The notes: a model not told the origin generated them from the sequence alone. A stretch of DNA of 64,000 bases from Notospermus geniculatus (GCA_002633025.1 NMRB01000011.1:183417-247416), one strand, 5' to 3'. Positions 45,576 through 57,334 are shown, counted from the stretch's first letter. Numbers and translations are program-made.

Positions 45576-48383
45576 ATAAGCCTGGTTACACTACATAAAA
45601 TCCCCGTTTTTTTGCAGTCACACCTACATGTATATGAATTGCTGGGCGCTTCAAGAAACCCGTGTCTGAATTTGAAACATGGCAAGCTTGCCGTTTTTTT
45701 CGAAATCCCCGTGTTTGCATTAGTTCTTATCATGGCTACAGATGGCGCAGCCATTAAGTGACCTCGTTTTCGTGCCTCCAACAATGTGTGCCAATACAGA
45801 AATGACCGAAGAGTCAGTGCATGCAACGCACCTGTCGCCGGGCTACTTAACTACAATTAGTGTCACCTCTCGTCGGGCTTTTTTGTACACACGGGTTTAA
45901 CACGGTTCTGGAAAAACACCGGTATTTTCAACAGGTGAAACCATATAGTGAAGATGACCATCAAGGACCATTGGGAATTACATATTTGCCAACAAAAGAC
46001 AAAATCCCCAACCTGCAGAAGACACATTGAAATTCTTCCAGTTGGTAGTGATACTCTATATTGCTATTGTGCACCACACAGAAGAGATTACGACCAATTC
46101 AAAGTGAGACGGACTGTGCATTGTCTGCGCATAGCAATATGGCCAGAGGAAGTGAGTTCTATTGACATTTTTTATAGGAATTCCTGGGCAAGTGAATAAG
46201 ACCTGTTCACCAAATGATTTCTATGATATGACTCACACCTGAACATACTTTACACAGGTACACAAAGCGTGCAGAAAAAAAGAGCACAGAAAAAATTGAT
46301 CGAGCATTAAAAATGACTGTGTTTGTTGGCCAGCAACATCCATTATACATCAACTGCATGCATCAGTTTTGTTTTTTCGGCTGAATGGAAGTTTTCTATG
46401 ACCACCATGAGACAGAACTTGCATGCGGCAGACATACATGTACACTAGCTGACAGAAATATTAGGACACTTTTAAAATTCAAAGTCATTTTCCTCTTTTT
46501 CCTTCCTTTTGTCTCTAACCACTAATTATTTTTCTAATACTGATGAGAACATTTTTACCTTGGCAAGTGGGCTATATAATCCCATGAGATTACCCATGCC
46601 AAGGTTGATATGGGGTTGCTGATAGATAAACAAGCCTGGTGGCGACAGGGCTCACTAAGTGGAGGGTTAATGAATGGGAGTAACAGAAAATAGATGGACA
46701 ATTCGAATACTAATTGGTTAAGGGAATTCCCGCTGCATATAAACATTGTGGTATAGCCGATAGCTGTCACAGGTTTCACCAAATCCTTTCGCCCAAAATA
46801 CCTATGTTAACCTCTTTGTCTTCAAACCATTGTTTGCCATATTTGGTAGGAACCAAATAGTTGTATTGTACGAACGTCTCGTTAATACTGTGGTTTCCTT
46901 TCGTAGGCCTCGACCATGTCGACGTGCATGGCTTAATGTGTCAGGGAATTCCTATTATATTCCAAATAGGGCACCAACCAATCAAATTTCGTTCCGGACC
47001 TTTTCCACTACATGCATTGACTTCTAACAGTCGTGACTCAGCTGACATCTTGACTGTGATTGTTGAGAGAACAGAAATCAGGAGACATCACTACGATGCA
47101 CAACCTCAAATATGCATTAATCATGCCTTAAACATGCACAAGGCACTGATGATGCATAGTTGCCCAGATAATGACTATATTGATTGACAGATGCAGCAAA
47201 CATGCTTCATTTTTTGTGGCATATTTCATGCACAGGTATGCACCCTAAGCTGCATTCATGCATCAATCATGCATTATACATGCTGCATTTTTGTTGGAGC
47301 AATGAGGAAGATTTTGGGTGGACAATTCTGGCCCACTCTCTCGTAATTTGCAGCCGGTGTTGTCATCACATATTATACTGCAAACAATGCACTTCTTTGT
47401 CACCTCTTTCATCCAATGTGCTCTTGAGAACACATGTTACTGAAACTTCACACTCCTGAAGCACTTGGAGCAAAGCTGTCCCTTCTCAAATGCAGCACTC
47501 TGGCCATTGACTCATATCATATCAGTCAAAACAAAAACTAATATGGTGCACATACATGTAGTTAGCAGCAGTTACATTACTGCTTGATGTGGTATGACTT
47601 TGGCAGGTAAATATATGATATAAACCTGGTAACGCTACATAAAATCCCCGGTTTTTTTGCAGTCACAATTACATGTATGAATTGCCGGGCTTCAAGACCC
47701 CGTGTCTGAAAACATGGGTTTTGAAACATGGCAAGCTCGCCGTGTTTTTCGAAATCCCCGTGCAAACACGGGTATTTTCAACAGGTGAAACCATAGCTAT
47801 AGTGAAGACGACCATCAAGTACCATTGGGAATTATATATTTGCCAACAAAAGACTAAATCCCCAACCTGCAGAAGACCCATTCAAATTCTTCCAGTTGGC
47901 AGTGATACTCTAAGTTGCTATTGTGCACCATGTAGAAGAGATTACGGCCAATTCAGAGTGAGACGGACTGTGTATTGTCTGCGCATAGCAATATGGCCAG
48001 AGGAAGTGAGTTCTATTGACATTTTTTATAGGAATTCCTGGGCAAGTGAATAAGACCTGTTCACCAAATGATTTCTATGATATGACTCACACCTGAACAT
48101 ACTTTACACAGGTACACAAAGCGCGCAGAAAAAAGAGCACAGAAAAAAATGATCGAGCATTAAAAATGTTTGTGTTTGTTGGCCAGTAACATCCATTATA
48201 CAGGGTGACCCAAAAAAACTGAACCCATAAAAATCTTACATAGGTCCATCAAATTTCTTCAAATTTGGTAGACTTAAACTTCAGTCTATGGATGATCATC
48301 TGAACCAGTTTGCAGGGAATTCCAAAATGTGCTCCAAATGGCGTCCTCAGTGTTGAAGGCACACTTGCAGGAAATGTGACGAT

Positions 48384-48847
48384 GAGTGGGCAGCGTATTC
48401 ACCGGACTTGAACCCCCCAGATTTTTATCTGTGGGGGTATCTCAAGGATAATGTGTAAAAAGTTTTTAAAAAGTTAAAGTTTTAGTTTTGGGTTTATAGT
48501 CTGATATCAACAACGGTACAGGTCATCGAACTTCACACTTTAACCCCAGTCTATCCTGAAACCTTTCAGTAGAACTCAGATGAGCTGCTCATTCAGCGCA
48601 TACAATCTGAGCATTTCCGACCGGTACCCATTTATACACCTGGGTGGAGAGAGGCCAGTAAGGCAACAAGACCTGCCCAAAGTCTCACGCCAGCAGCGAG
48701 ATTCGAACCCGGGATCCTCTGACCGCTAGTCGGAGGCCCGAACCACTACACCACCGTGGCTCCCAAACAAATAATCCTCAAACAATTGGTGAATTGAAGG
48801 CAGCAATCACATCAAAGATCAGGGAAATCTCCGAGGAGGAAAGTGTG
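48384..48847 (+). pseudogene. Mariner transposase C-terminal remnant, interrupted
   Basis: Two open fragments (24 and 26 codons) of one transposase tail are split by about 310 bp of SINE, and a stop codon follows the first fragment. The family carries out cut-and-paste transposition at TA sites. The catalytic aspartate of the PPD block survives, but the N-terminal DNA-binding and first catalytic parts are missing, so this copy cannot be active. Confidence 0.85.
48456..48763 (-). mobile_element. tRNA-derived SINE inserted in the mariner relic
   Basis: On the minus strand it starts GGGAGCCACGGTGGTGTAGT at 48763 (A-box region), with the B box GGTTCGAATCTC at 48719-48708. It then runs through a non-tRNA body containing CACCCAGGTGTATAAATGGG and ends in an A/T-rich tail near 48456. 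The tRNA-like head and body order is that of a Pol III SINE. It is distinct from the family at 21196-23036. Confidence 0.82.
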
Positions 48848-49893
48848 CCTTCAACGCCAAGGACGCAATTTGGAGCACATTTTGGAAAGAACATAAAAAT
48901 TCTCTGCAAACTGGACTCAGATGGGTAAAAGTGAAGTTTAAGTCCACCAAACTTGAAGAAATTTGATGGACCTATGTAGGATTAATTTACCTTTTTATTT
49001 ATGGGTTCGGTTTTTTTGGTCACCCTGTACATGTTCAACTGCATGCATTAATAACAATTTGTAATTTGTAATTTGCATTAGGTTTGTTTTTTCGGCTGAA
49101 TGGAAATTTAAAGCAGTCTACAACCACCATGAGACAGAACTTGCATGCGGCAGACATACATGCATTGTGCTTGAAATTCCAACCATTGATAGTAGAAAGA
49201 TGAGTCATCAGTTGAAAATATAATTCAAACTGAACTTTTCAATACATCACTCCATGATCTATTTAACCTGCATTGATTTCATATTGTGTACAGCGCCAAT
49301 GGAGGTTAAAAACCCCAACAAGGATGTAACACGAATGTCAACAAGTGAGCACTAACTCGTGCACCGGGCAAACAAAAGCACCCCCTCAAAATCTCAAATA
49401 CATCCATATAGTGATTCACACTTCCAGCTTCGGTACACTTGACCATAAAATCGCAATTTATCCCATTAGAAATGCAGTTGGCAGGAATGAGCAAACGCAG
49501 CACGCTCTTGGTCTTAGTAAATGAGTGCTTGATCGTACCGTTGAGGGTAAGTATGACTCAGATGATGATCAACATGATATCAAAACTACTGTGTTGATTC
49601 ATCGCCAACATGTATGCACTTACTCAAGTCTGACTTGATCTAGAAAGCAGACGGAAAATCTTGGAACCTCTTGATCGTGAATCTTCAAAATATGAAGAGA
49701 CACTTTTTGTTGTTGTTGTCCATTTCGTGAGTTGTTTTCTCACCCTCACCTGGACGTTTGACTGTAGGCTACATTAGACATCCTGCGAAAGTCGGCCATG
49801 ACAGATCAGAAGGGGTAAACAAACCTTGGGCCTAGTGCTGCATTGTACAGACGGTAAGCACAGGAACCAACTGTACAAATGCATGAGGCCCCC

Positions 49894-50048
49894 TAAAGCG
49901 GCGAATCCACTGTCGCGATCTTGCCTTGAGACGGGGTTGCGTTCCCTTGCGATCACCTTATATGGCAATCGGAAGTCCTTATAAGGTGATCGCAAGGCAT
50001 CGCAACCCCATCTCAAGCCAAAATCACGTCAGTGGATTCGCCGCTTTA
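49894..50048. mobile_element. Palindromic MITE present in one copy only
   Basis: TAAAGCGGCGAATCCACTG faces CAGTGGATTCGCCGCTTTA, and most of the 155 bp is self-complementary (TGCGATCACCTTAT-type arms). It is missing at the equivalent place near 51145 in the sister copy. Confidence 0.8.
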
Positions 50049-50243
50049 AGGCCTAGGTGAATGTTTACCCCTTCTGGACCTGTCATGGCCGACTTTTGCA
50101 GTATGTCTTTTGTACATTGGGTCTCTCATCAGCCACGTGTCAGCCTAATTCACACTATTCCCCCAGCCTCACCATAAAACTTTCTGGAGAAATCAAGGAG
50201 CAGCTCATTCAGCATACATATGTCATGTGTTGAGTGGGCACAG

Positions 50244-50551
50244 CCCTACCGAAGAAAAGTAGCATATGCTCCAAGTGAGCAGGCGCTGCAGTTTTGCTGA
50301 ATTTCCCAAGCTATGAATAGAGCACAACTTCAGCATATGCTATAAATATGCTCTCATGGAGCACATCTAGAGCATGTGTGCTGAAAAAGTGCTCTCCCCT
50401 CACTGGACCGCAACTCTGAGGCTATGGCAGCAGCACATTTGGAGCATATGCTGAATATGTGCTACTGTTATGCTCCATGCTACATGTATGTGCTCTAGAT
50501 GTGCTCCAGGTACATGTATGCTGAATATACTTATGCTATTTTTCGGTGGGG
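50244..50551. mobile_element. Word-array element with CCCTACCGA ends, copy 1
   Basis: CCCTACCGAAGAAAAGTAGC faces TATGCTATTTTTCGGTGGGG. The interior carries about twenty GAGCA/TGCTC and AGCATATGCT words in both orientations. The terminal CCCTACCGA resembles the 14568-15857 element, although the interior word differs. A sister copy is at 51277-51584. Confidence 0.7.
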
Positions 50552-50612
50552 GAGCCAATCACACAAGAGGGTTGATGAATGACACCTCTATCAGAAAATG
50601 TGAACATTTTAC

Positions 50613-50613
50613 N
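50613..50613. other. Assembly gap, single N
   Basis: An undetermined base at the exact junction between two copies of the same sequence. It marks a contig join. Confidence 0.95.
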
Positions 50614-51276
50614 AAACAAAAGCACCCCCTCAAAAATCTCAAATACATCCATATAGTGATTCACACTTCCAGCTTCGGTACACTTGACCATAAAATCGCA
50701 ATTTATCCCATTAGAAATGCAGTTGGCAGGAATGAGCAAACGCAGCACGCTCTTGGTCTTAGTAAATGAGTGCTTGATCGTACCGTTGAGGGTAAAGTAT
50801 GACTCAGATGATGATCAACATGATATCAAAACTACTGTGTTGATTCATCGCCAACATGTATGCACATACTCAAGTCAGACTTGATCTAGAAAGCAGACGG
50901 AAAATCTTGGAACCTCTTGATCGTGAATCTTCAAAATATGAAGAGACGCTTTTTGTTGTTGTTGTCCATTTCGTGAGTTGTTTTCTCACCCTCACCTGGA
51001 CGTTTGACTGTAGGCTACATTAGACATCCTGCGAAAGTCGGCCATGACAGATCAGAAGGGGTAAACAAACCTTGGGCCTAGTGCTGCATTGTACAGACGT
51101 ATAAGCACAGGAGCCAACTGTACAAATGCATGAGGCCCCCTAGGGCCTTGTACATTGGGTCTCTCATCAGCCACGTGTCAGCCTAATTCACATTATTCCC
51201 CCAGCCTCACCATAAAACTTTCTGGAGAAATCAAGAAGCAACTTATTCAGCATACAAATGTGTTGAGTGGGCACAG

Positions 51277-51584
51277 CCCTACCGAAGAAAAGTAGCATAT
51301 GCTCCAAGTGAGCAGGCGCTGCAGTTTTGCTGAATTTCCCAAGCTATGAATAGAGCACAACTTCAGCATATGCTATAAATATGCTCTCATGGAGCACATC
51401 TAGAGCATGTGTGCTGAAAAAGTGCTCTCCCCTCACTGGACCGCAACTCTGAGGCTATGGCAGCAGCACATTTGGAGCATATGCTGAATATGTGCTACTG
51501 TTATGCTCCATGCTACATGTATGTGCTCTAGATGTGCTCCAGGTACATGTATGCTGAATATACTTATGCTATTTTTCGGTGGGG
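51277..51584. mobile_element. Word-array element with CCCTACCGA ends, copy 2
   Basis: Almost identical to 50244-50551, being the sister copy in the duplicated block. Confidence 0.7.
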
Positions 51585-52492
51585 GAGCCAATCACACAAG
51601 AGGGTTGATGAATGACACCTCTATCAGAAAATGTGAACATTTTACGTGTAGGCCTAAGCAGTAATGTTGGAATGAAAACAAAATAAGCATATAAAAATTT
51701 CTCAGCTATGTCAAATTGAAGAGGCTTATCAAGGTTCCTAACCTCTTCATGACAGTGGTGAGACAAACAGACAAGAAACATGATGCATGATCATTGCCAT
51801 TAAAATCCAATTAATTAAACAGGTGAATGCTTGGACTAAGAAAACGAACTGCCTGACTGGGTAAGTTATTTCCTAAAGTGCCTTTTGGTCTGCTCAGTGT
51901 CGGCTATTTCCTAATCAAGGAAACCATTTCGCCATAATTTGTTGCCAAAGGTGAGACAGCGAGTAGAGCTTCAATTCCTGAGTCAGTTTTTAACACTTAT
52001 ACAAACATGTAAAATGCTTCATCAGTAATTACTGTAAATTACCCGCTGTCATTAAACAACTTCCTGAATTACACTTATTACAGGGTACAGAGGCATGACA
52101 GGCAAAGCCACATATTTGTGATCACATGCACTGTAGGATTTGTCTTGGGTCCCTGCCTGCTATTTATGTCGAACCACCAACTAGAACCCAGTTCTTTCTT
52201 CTGCAGATAGTGGAATTTTGACGGGCGGCATTACTGAAGGACACAGCACACAGGTATTGAGGTAGGGCCATGTAAAAAAAAAAAGTTGGATAGCATCCCC
52301 TCTCGCCATTGAAATCACACCCCTCTTCAAAATTTTTTTATTTTATTTTCAAAAAATCTTTCAAAAAAACGCCAAAAGAGTGATAAAATTGCTGGCTGGG
52401 GTGCTTAAAATAAAACAACACAGTTTTAAAGGATAGAAACAAGTATATAGTTTATTTCAATTCATACCTATTACACTTGGAATTTCCCTCAG

Positions 52493-52515
52493 GTTGCCAT
52501 GGTTACCATGGTAAC
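52493..52515. promoter_or_regulatory. Two overlapping RFX X-box motifs
   Basis: GTTGCCATGGTTAC (52493-52506) overlaps GTTACCATGGTAAC (52502-52515). The second is a perfect palindrome and matches the RFX consensus GTTRCCATGGYAAC fully. RFX factors are known for ciliary gene control. It lies in the giant intron, about 4.8 kb downstream of the pre-LIM exon; any role is inference. Confidence 0.5.
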
Positions 52516-53043
52516 ATGCATCTCAAACTCACTAAAAAATATTAAAAAACCCTCCCGCCCTCCTCAGAAAATTGAGAGTGGAAGGATGCTAACCAACTAT
52601 TTTTTTAAAATGGCCTAAAGGAGCTGTGGGCGCAGTTCAAAAATAACTTCCTCCTCACCCAGGTCCTCCAATTTTCATAAAAACACAAATCCAATCGTAA
52701 TGGCACAGAAAACATCTGTAGAAATCGCCTCACACAACAACAGGGAAAAGAAATTCTTGGTTGCTATTTTAAACACAACAAAGAAGGGGCCATTCTAAAA
52801 ATATCCATCAAGAATACCCTTTGAAAAAGTTGGTTTTGAAAAACCTTTTGTGCTCAGTATTTGTGGTTAAGCTATTTGCTTGACTTATTTCACTTCATGG
52901 TGCGATATCAATTTCAAAGACTCTGCAATACCTTGTACTCGGTCATGCAAAACAGACACTGCCAAAACATGATATAGAAAACAGCTCATACCATGAAAGA
53001 GGCGAATTTTAATGATCCATACTGTAGATTAAACAGATTATAA

Positions 53044-53399
53044 GGGCAAGCAAAAAATTTAGTTTATCGTCCGAGTGGTTCTTGAAAATATAGGCAAGGG
53101 AGCACTTTTTATTTTTATTTTTTATTTTACTTCGGTACGAAGAAATTACAAAATCAGCTCCTCCTGAGCATATTATGTCACCACCCCGACCCCCTAAGAC
53201 TGGATTTTGTCACAAAAGCGCTGAAAATGCATGAAGAGCACGCTTTGGAAACTGTTGTTTACAGATCTACCGCTTGGCGGCGCTGTGATACGCGGCACGG
53301 CGTGAAACTCAAACTGATAAAAAAAAATTTAAATTTTGCACGGCACTGAAAATTGGTGCGGGCAGGGGACGATAAACTAAAGATTTTTTTTGCTTGCCC
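53044..53399. mobile_element. PIF/Harbinger-like MITE with TAA duplication
   Basis: GGGCAAGCAAAAAATTTAGT faces an AAGATTTTTTTTGCTTGCCC end; TTTATCGTCC and GGACGATAAA pair just inside. TAA flanks both sides (53041-53043 and 53400-53402). Confidence 0.8.
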
Positions 53400-53954
53400 T
53401 AATGGTGATCGTGAAATAGGCCCAGAAGAGAATACCCGTGTATTGCAGCTGGTCGTTTGCTCTGGTGGAATCCCAGGAATGTAAATATTAAATAGATGAC
53501 ACTTTATTGTTTGCATGAAATGATAATAACACACCATTATACCAGATAGGCTATGTGGTTTATTGTCCGACAGACAAAACTCTATTAGCCCATTTTGATG
53601 GTCCCCTTTTCAAATAGGCCTGAACGAAAGCCGCATTTCATATTATCCAAAGCAGTTTTGTAAAGGAAAGCAGAAAATCCAGTAGTTGCCATTGGTTTAC
53701 TTTTATCAACAAATAGTTGCATGCAATCTGAGGTAATACGTCTGACTTGAAAATGAAATGACAATCAATTTTTAGAAAAAATAACCGAATCATTATGGCC
53801 AAACAATTAAGACCAACTAACGTAGGAGGCTAAATTCCTGGGCACTTTCAATCAAAAATACAGAGACGACACCATTGTGTGCACTTTTGCCTTTTTTTTA
53901 CATTCTGTGATATTCTTTTTTTGGTATAAAAGGAAACGTCTCCAAGTTTTCACA

Positions 53955-54000
53955 AATTTTCGACCCCAACCACAGGGGTCTTCCTCAGGCACTTTCTAGT
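53955..54000 (-). ncRNA. Hammerhead-like core repeat, minus-strand copy
   Basis: Reads CTGAGGA, one A, GACCCC, a TGTGGTT loop, GGGGTC, then GAAA. The loop differs from other copies while the stem and core are kept. A further copy at about 57195-57295 (minus) keeps the stem and GAAA but has lost the CTGANGA box. Confidence 0.3.
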
Positions 54001-55904
54001 CGAGCCACCAGAAACTGGATCCCAACATTACAAATAGATCTGAAGTAAGGAAACCCTGTGCAAACAGGGGGTGTGAAAGTTTTAGTTGAATAGAAACAAA
54101 GCCCATTGTTGAGTGCTGGAGCTGATTACAAAGAGAAGACCTGTAAAAACAGTCGTGTGATTTGGAAAGAAGTTTTGTGAATTATGGATCTGCCTTTTTT
54201 TGGCAGACAGATATGCAGTCAGAAACATGCAAGTCTTGAACTTGGCCACCTACACACTTGGTATGCATGCTTTCATTCAGTTCAATATCACTCGCCACAG
54301 CTCTGCATATGCTGCCAAGTGAATCAAGTTCCTGTTCAAAATTCCACAAGAAAAACTCAAGGTAGGCCAACACGTAAAAGCTTGTTAGTTTTCGGACTCC
54401 CACCAAGCACCAAGGGAACTCTTCATGTATTTGTACTACTGCACACAGTACAAAGCAGATGAACGTGCGTACAGTACAAAGTACTACATATGTACCAATG
54501 GAATGCGAGGCCAAACCAATGAGGTTGCCGAAACATTTAGATCAATGGCAAGTCCGGAATGTGTGTGTTGGACCAACTTGAATTCAAGGCTAAAGCAAAC
54601 ACCATGATTCGTTTGAAAAACAAGTCGCCGCACAACGTAGGCTCAGACTCTAGTCTCTACCTTTCTTTGCTCTATCAAAATCTGAATGAATTTCTTTGAT
54701 ATTGAAACTGCATTGAATTGAGCATTCCTTTAGGTTAGATACCTGACCATCAGTCAGGCGTGGCAGCTTATGGCAAATCCAACTGTGTTTTTAGAACTGG
54801 GATTTCAAGTCGAAACCATAATTCACAGCATACAATGTATTCAGGACTCAGAGGTCCCATACACAGGCGGAGCAAATGGCGAATGGATGGACTTCAAATG
54901 CCTCCAGGAACAGAAATCCTGGCAGTTATTCAATCAAAAGCAACACTTGTAAAACATCCTGGAGTGAATGGGCCAATTCGGTTTCGTCTGCAGCCTGCAT
55001 AGCATCAGAATTTTTTGAGTTTTTTCTGCTGAACTCAGGAACAGGATTCATGTTTAGTTCAAGTCAAACATAAGAAGCATCTGCACATATTTTATTGTTC
55101 CAACAGCTTGTTTGACCAGCTTTGAACATGAAGATTTTATGTCCAACATACATGACAGTGAATCGATTTTGGTACAATGCACATGGCCTACATGTAGCTG
55201 TGTCAAGTTAAAGCCCCACTGTATTGAATGTGAAAAACAAATCATCGCCGCGATTCTTGCACGACGTCAGCGTAGTGTAAAATGTACTACGCTCTGTCAG
55301 AATACATTCTGCAGTTTTTTCCAATGCGTGCTGAAAACTAGGCCTTGATTCTGTGAAGTGCGTATCAGGCAAGCATTTTGGGGACCTTCACGAGGCTGTG
55401 GGACCTCTATGTGCACTCTCCTAACTTTTTGAAAATATCGTAAAATTCAATACTGTGGGGCTTTAAATGGTACTGTCGAATACTTCACATCATGTCTGCT
55501 AAGCAGTTGAGTTAGAATGACAAAATCTAATATGTTCTTCGAAGTATTTTGGGGTGATCAGATATGTCAGAGGCATCCCAAAGGATCACAAAATATTCGA
55601 AAAAACAGTCTGCAACAGCAGGCAAATGACACCATGCACTTGAGAAAATATACCATCTCCATGTATCAGAAAATGTGGGAATGCCACAGCTGGATCAGCC
55701 ATGTCAGTTTGTTCTTTTTCTTGGAAAGCTGAAAGTTGATATTTCACATTCTGGTTGAGGCAGTTTCTCCGAACTCCTCAGACAGACAACTACATGTATG
55801 CTCATCATCAACGTTTGGAGAAAGCTAAGCTGCCATGGATTTGGCTGACTACGATAAGCAGAAGATGTTACGATGAGATCAACATCATAGAAACCATTTT
55901 GTAA

Positions 55905-56166
55905 AGTACGTTGCACAGTTGACCTCCCTTCCATGCCATGCACCATCCACGTACCACATGCAGCGTCATGCGCGTACCGTCATCTTCCGTGGACGTTGCG
56001 CGCCGTCATGGACAGGCACATTCACGTAGTGAAGCGTCATTCGTCCATGGTGTGTGGAAGTCACGCAGAAGAGACGCGTGACCCGTGATACACAATAAGC
56101 TGAAGCGTACCTTACACGTGACGTACGCGGAAAGTATGCAAAGGTAGGTCAATTGTGCAACGTACT
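55905..56166. mobile_element. CpG-rich MITE with AGTACGTTGCACA ends, copy 1
   Basis: AGTACGTTGCACAGTTGACC faces GGTCAATTGTGCAACGTACT. Internal words such as GCAGCGTCATG and GTACCACATG are shared with 56830-57099. Confidence 0.75.
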
Positions 56167-56829
56167 ATATGTAAAACAGCACCAAAAAAATACCAGTTGA
56201 TTTGCAGGCTGAAAGTTCGTCCACCAAGTGGTGAAACATTTCCACTTTTGTTGTGAAAGGTAAAAGGTTCCAAGAATGACCGCTGAAAGAAAATATCATA
56301 ATCAATTCATGATATTCTTCTGTGTCCCAACAAAATGACACAGCTTTGTCTCTGGCTGGCATCGATCCAATTCTTGCTGGAGTTCATGAATGAAACAAAA
56401 TTGTTCTGCAATGATGAAGTACATTACAAAGTAACACCTACAGGTATAAACAAATTGTTCTGGTTCTTATAATCCAACGGTGATAGATTAGTCTATGTCT
56501 AGTCACTGTAGTAGAACAACATCCCATGTTTCTCAGATGGGATACAAGGAAGCCAAAGATAGATTGTTGCATGGGGGTTAGAGGTTGAGATGGTTCATCT
56601 CTGCCTCTCTGGTAGACAGCTTTTGTTCTTTATCTTGCGACATTCTTCAACCCAAGTGACCATATTCACAAAGCCTCATTGCTGTATGGATGAACCGGAC
56701 ATGCAAGGTACATGTCGGGGTTCCAAAAGCGTTCTACAATGTATCAACATGACCAAGTAGCAACAAGGACTGTCTGTTCCAAAAAGTACTGACAACAGTT
56801 CTCAATCTCTGACGGCTGATGCTATATAC

Positions 56830-57099
56830 AGTACGTTGCACAATTGACCTCCCTTCTGCGCCACGCACCATCCGCGTACCACATGCAGCGTCATGTGCCG
56901 TAGGCCTACTGTCCGCGGATGTCGCGTGCCGTCATGGAAGACACGCATTGAAGACGCAATTTGCTGTGGTGCGTGGACGTCACACAGAAGAGACGTGATG
57001 CACCCGTACCATACGCAATGAACTGAAGCGTACTTTCCGTGCGACGTACACGGAAGGTACATGTACACGGATAAAGGTAGGTCAATTGTGGAACGTACT
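56830..57099. mobile_element. CpG-rich MITE with AGTACGTTGCACA ends, copy 2
   Basis: AGTACGTTGCACAATTGACC faces GGTCAATTGTGGAACGTACT. It is flanked by TAC/GTA, as expected for TA-targeting elements. It lies 235 bp downstream of the pre-LIM exon donor. Confidence 0.75.
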
Positions 57100-57334
57100 G
57101 TAACTGGAATTCAATGAAAATTGACACTAAGTTGGTCAAGTACATGTATGAACAGTCAGAGGAAGAACACCTGATGCAATAACGAAGATACAGAATAGCA
57201 CAAAATTGACACACAAAATGATAATAAGCAAGAAGTCAATCTCCAGAATTCACGAATTTTCGACCCCAACCGGGGTCTTTTTCAAGTGGAACTTTACAAT
57301 GCAATAACGAAGTGTAACAGAGAGTAGGGCTTAC

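Larger units (their letters stand above)
48201..49027 (+). mobile_element. Mariner-like element relic with a nested SINE
   Basis: The ends CAGGGTGACCCAAAAAAACT and a TTTTTTTGGTCACCCTG complement are flanked by TA. Inverted arms extend beyond 150 bp. The sister copy near 46343 has the empty TA site. Inside, 48384-48455 reads EWAAYSPDLNPPDFYLWGYL and KDNV, the end of a DD34D-type transposase including the SPDLNPPD block, and 48770-48847 continues NNPQTIGELKAAITSKIREI. The two are separated by a SINE. Most of the transposase is absent. Confidence 0.88.
44545..49160. repeat. Duplication, about 1.9-kb unit, with 0.6-kb spacer
   Basis: Copy 1 (44545-46440) and copy 2 (47036-49160) share CTGACATCTTGACTGTGATT at the start and CATGCGGCAGACATACATG at the end. 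Copy 1 alone holds the 432-bp insert at 45144-45575 and about 200 bp of extra sequence near 45718-45915. Copy 2 alone holds the mariner relic at 48201-49027. The spacer 46441-47035 is not recognised. Confidence 0.88.
49368..51642. repeat. Duplicated block joined at an assembly N
   Basis: 49368-50612 and 50614-51642 are two versions of one sequence: both begin AACAAAAGCACCCCCTC and end GAAAATGTGAACATTTTAC, and they meet at a single N (50613). Copy 1 has a 155-bp palindromic element and about 60 bp of flank that copy 2 lacks. The arrangement looks like two haplotype contigs placed end to end, though a true duplication cannot be excluded. Confidence 0.88.
22915..57334 (-). other. Giant intron of the LIM gene, 34.4 kb
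   Basis: It separates the pre-LIM exon from the LIM1 exon. No further exon with a recognisable family sequence was found inside, and no nested gene is supported; every longer open frame coincides with a repeat or lacks protein-like features. Recognised contents are listed separately. Stretches with nothing recognised beyond ordinary AT-rich sequence: 23800-24640, 25620-26460, 26900-27700, 28210-28860, 29880-30890, 31010-31930, 34500-35080, 35530-36880, 37800-39340, 51650-52490 and 54030-55900. Confidence 0.75.

Noticed and set aside
45026-45826. Three overlapping minus-strand frames of 96-142 codons
   Set aside because: They cover the 432-bp insertion that the sister copy lacks; no protein-like features.
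48700-48763. Possible tRNA gene on the minus strand
   Set aside because: It has A and B boxes, but continues into a SINE body and sits within a mariner relic.
52260-53030. Possible coding or UTR sequence in the A-rich tracts
   Set aside because: Low-complexity A/T runs without open frames or splice signals.
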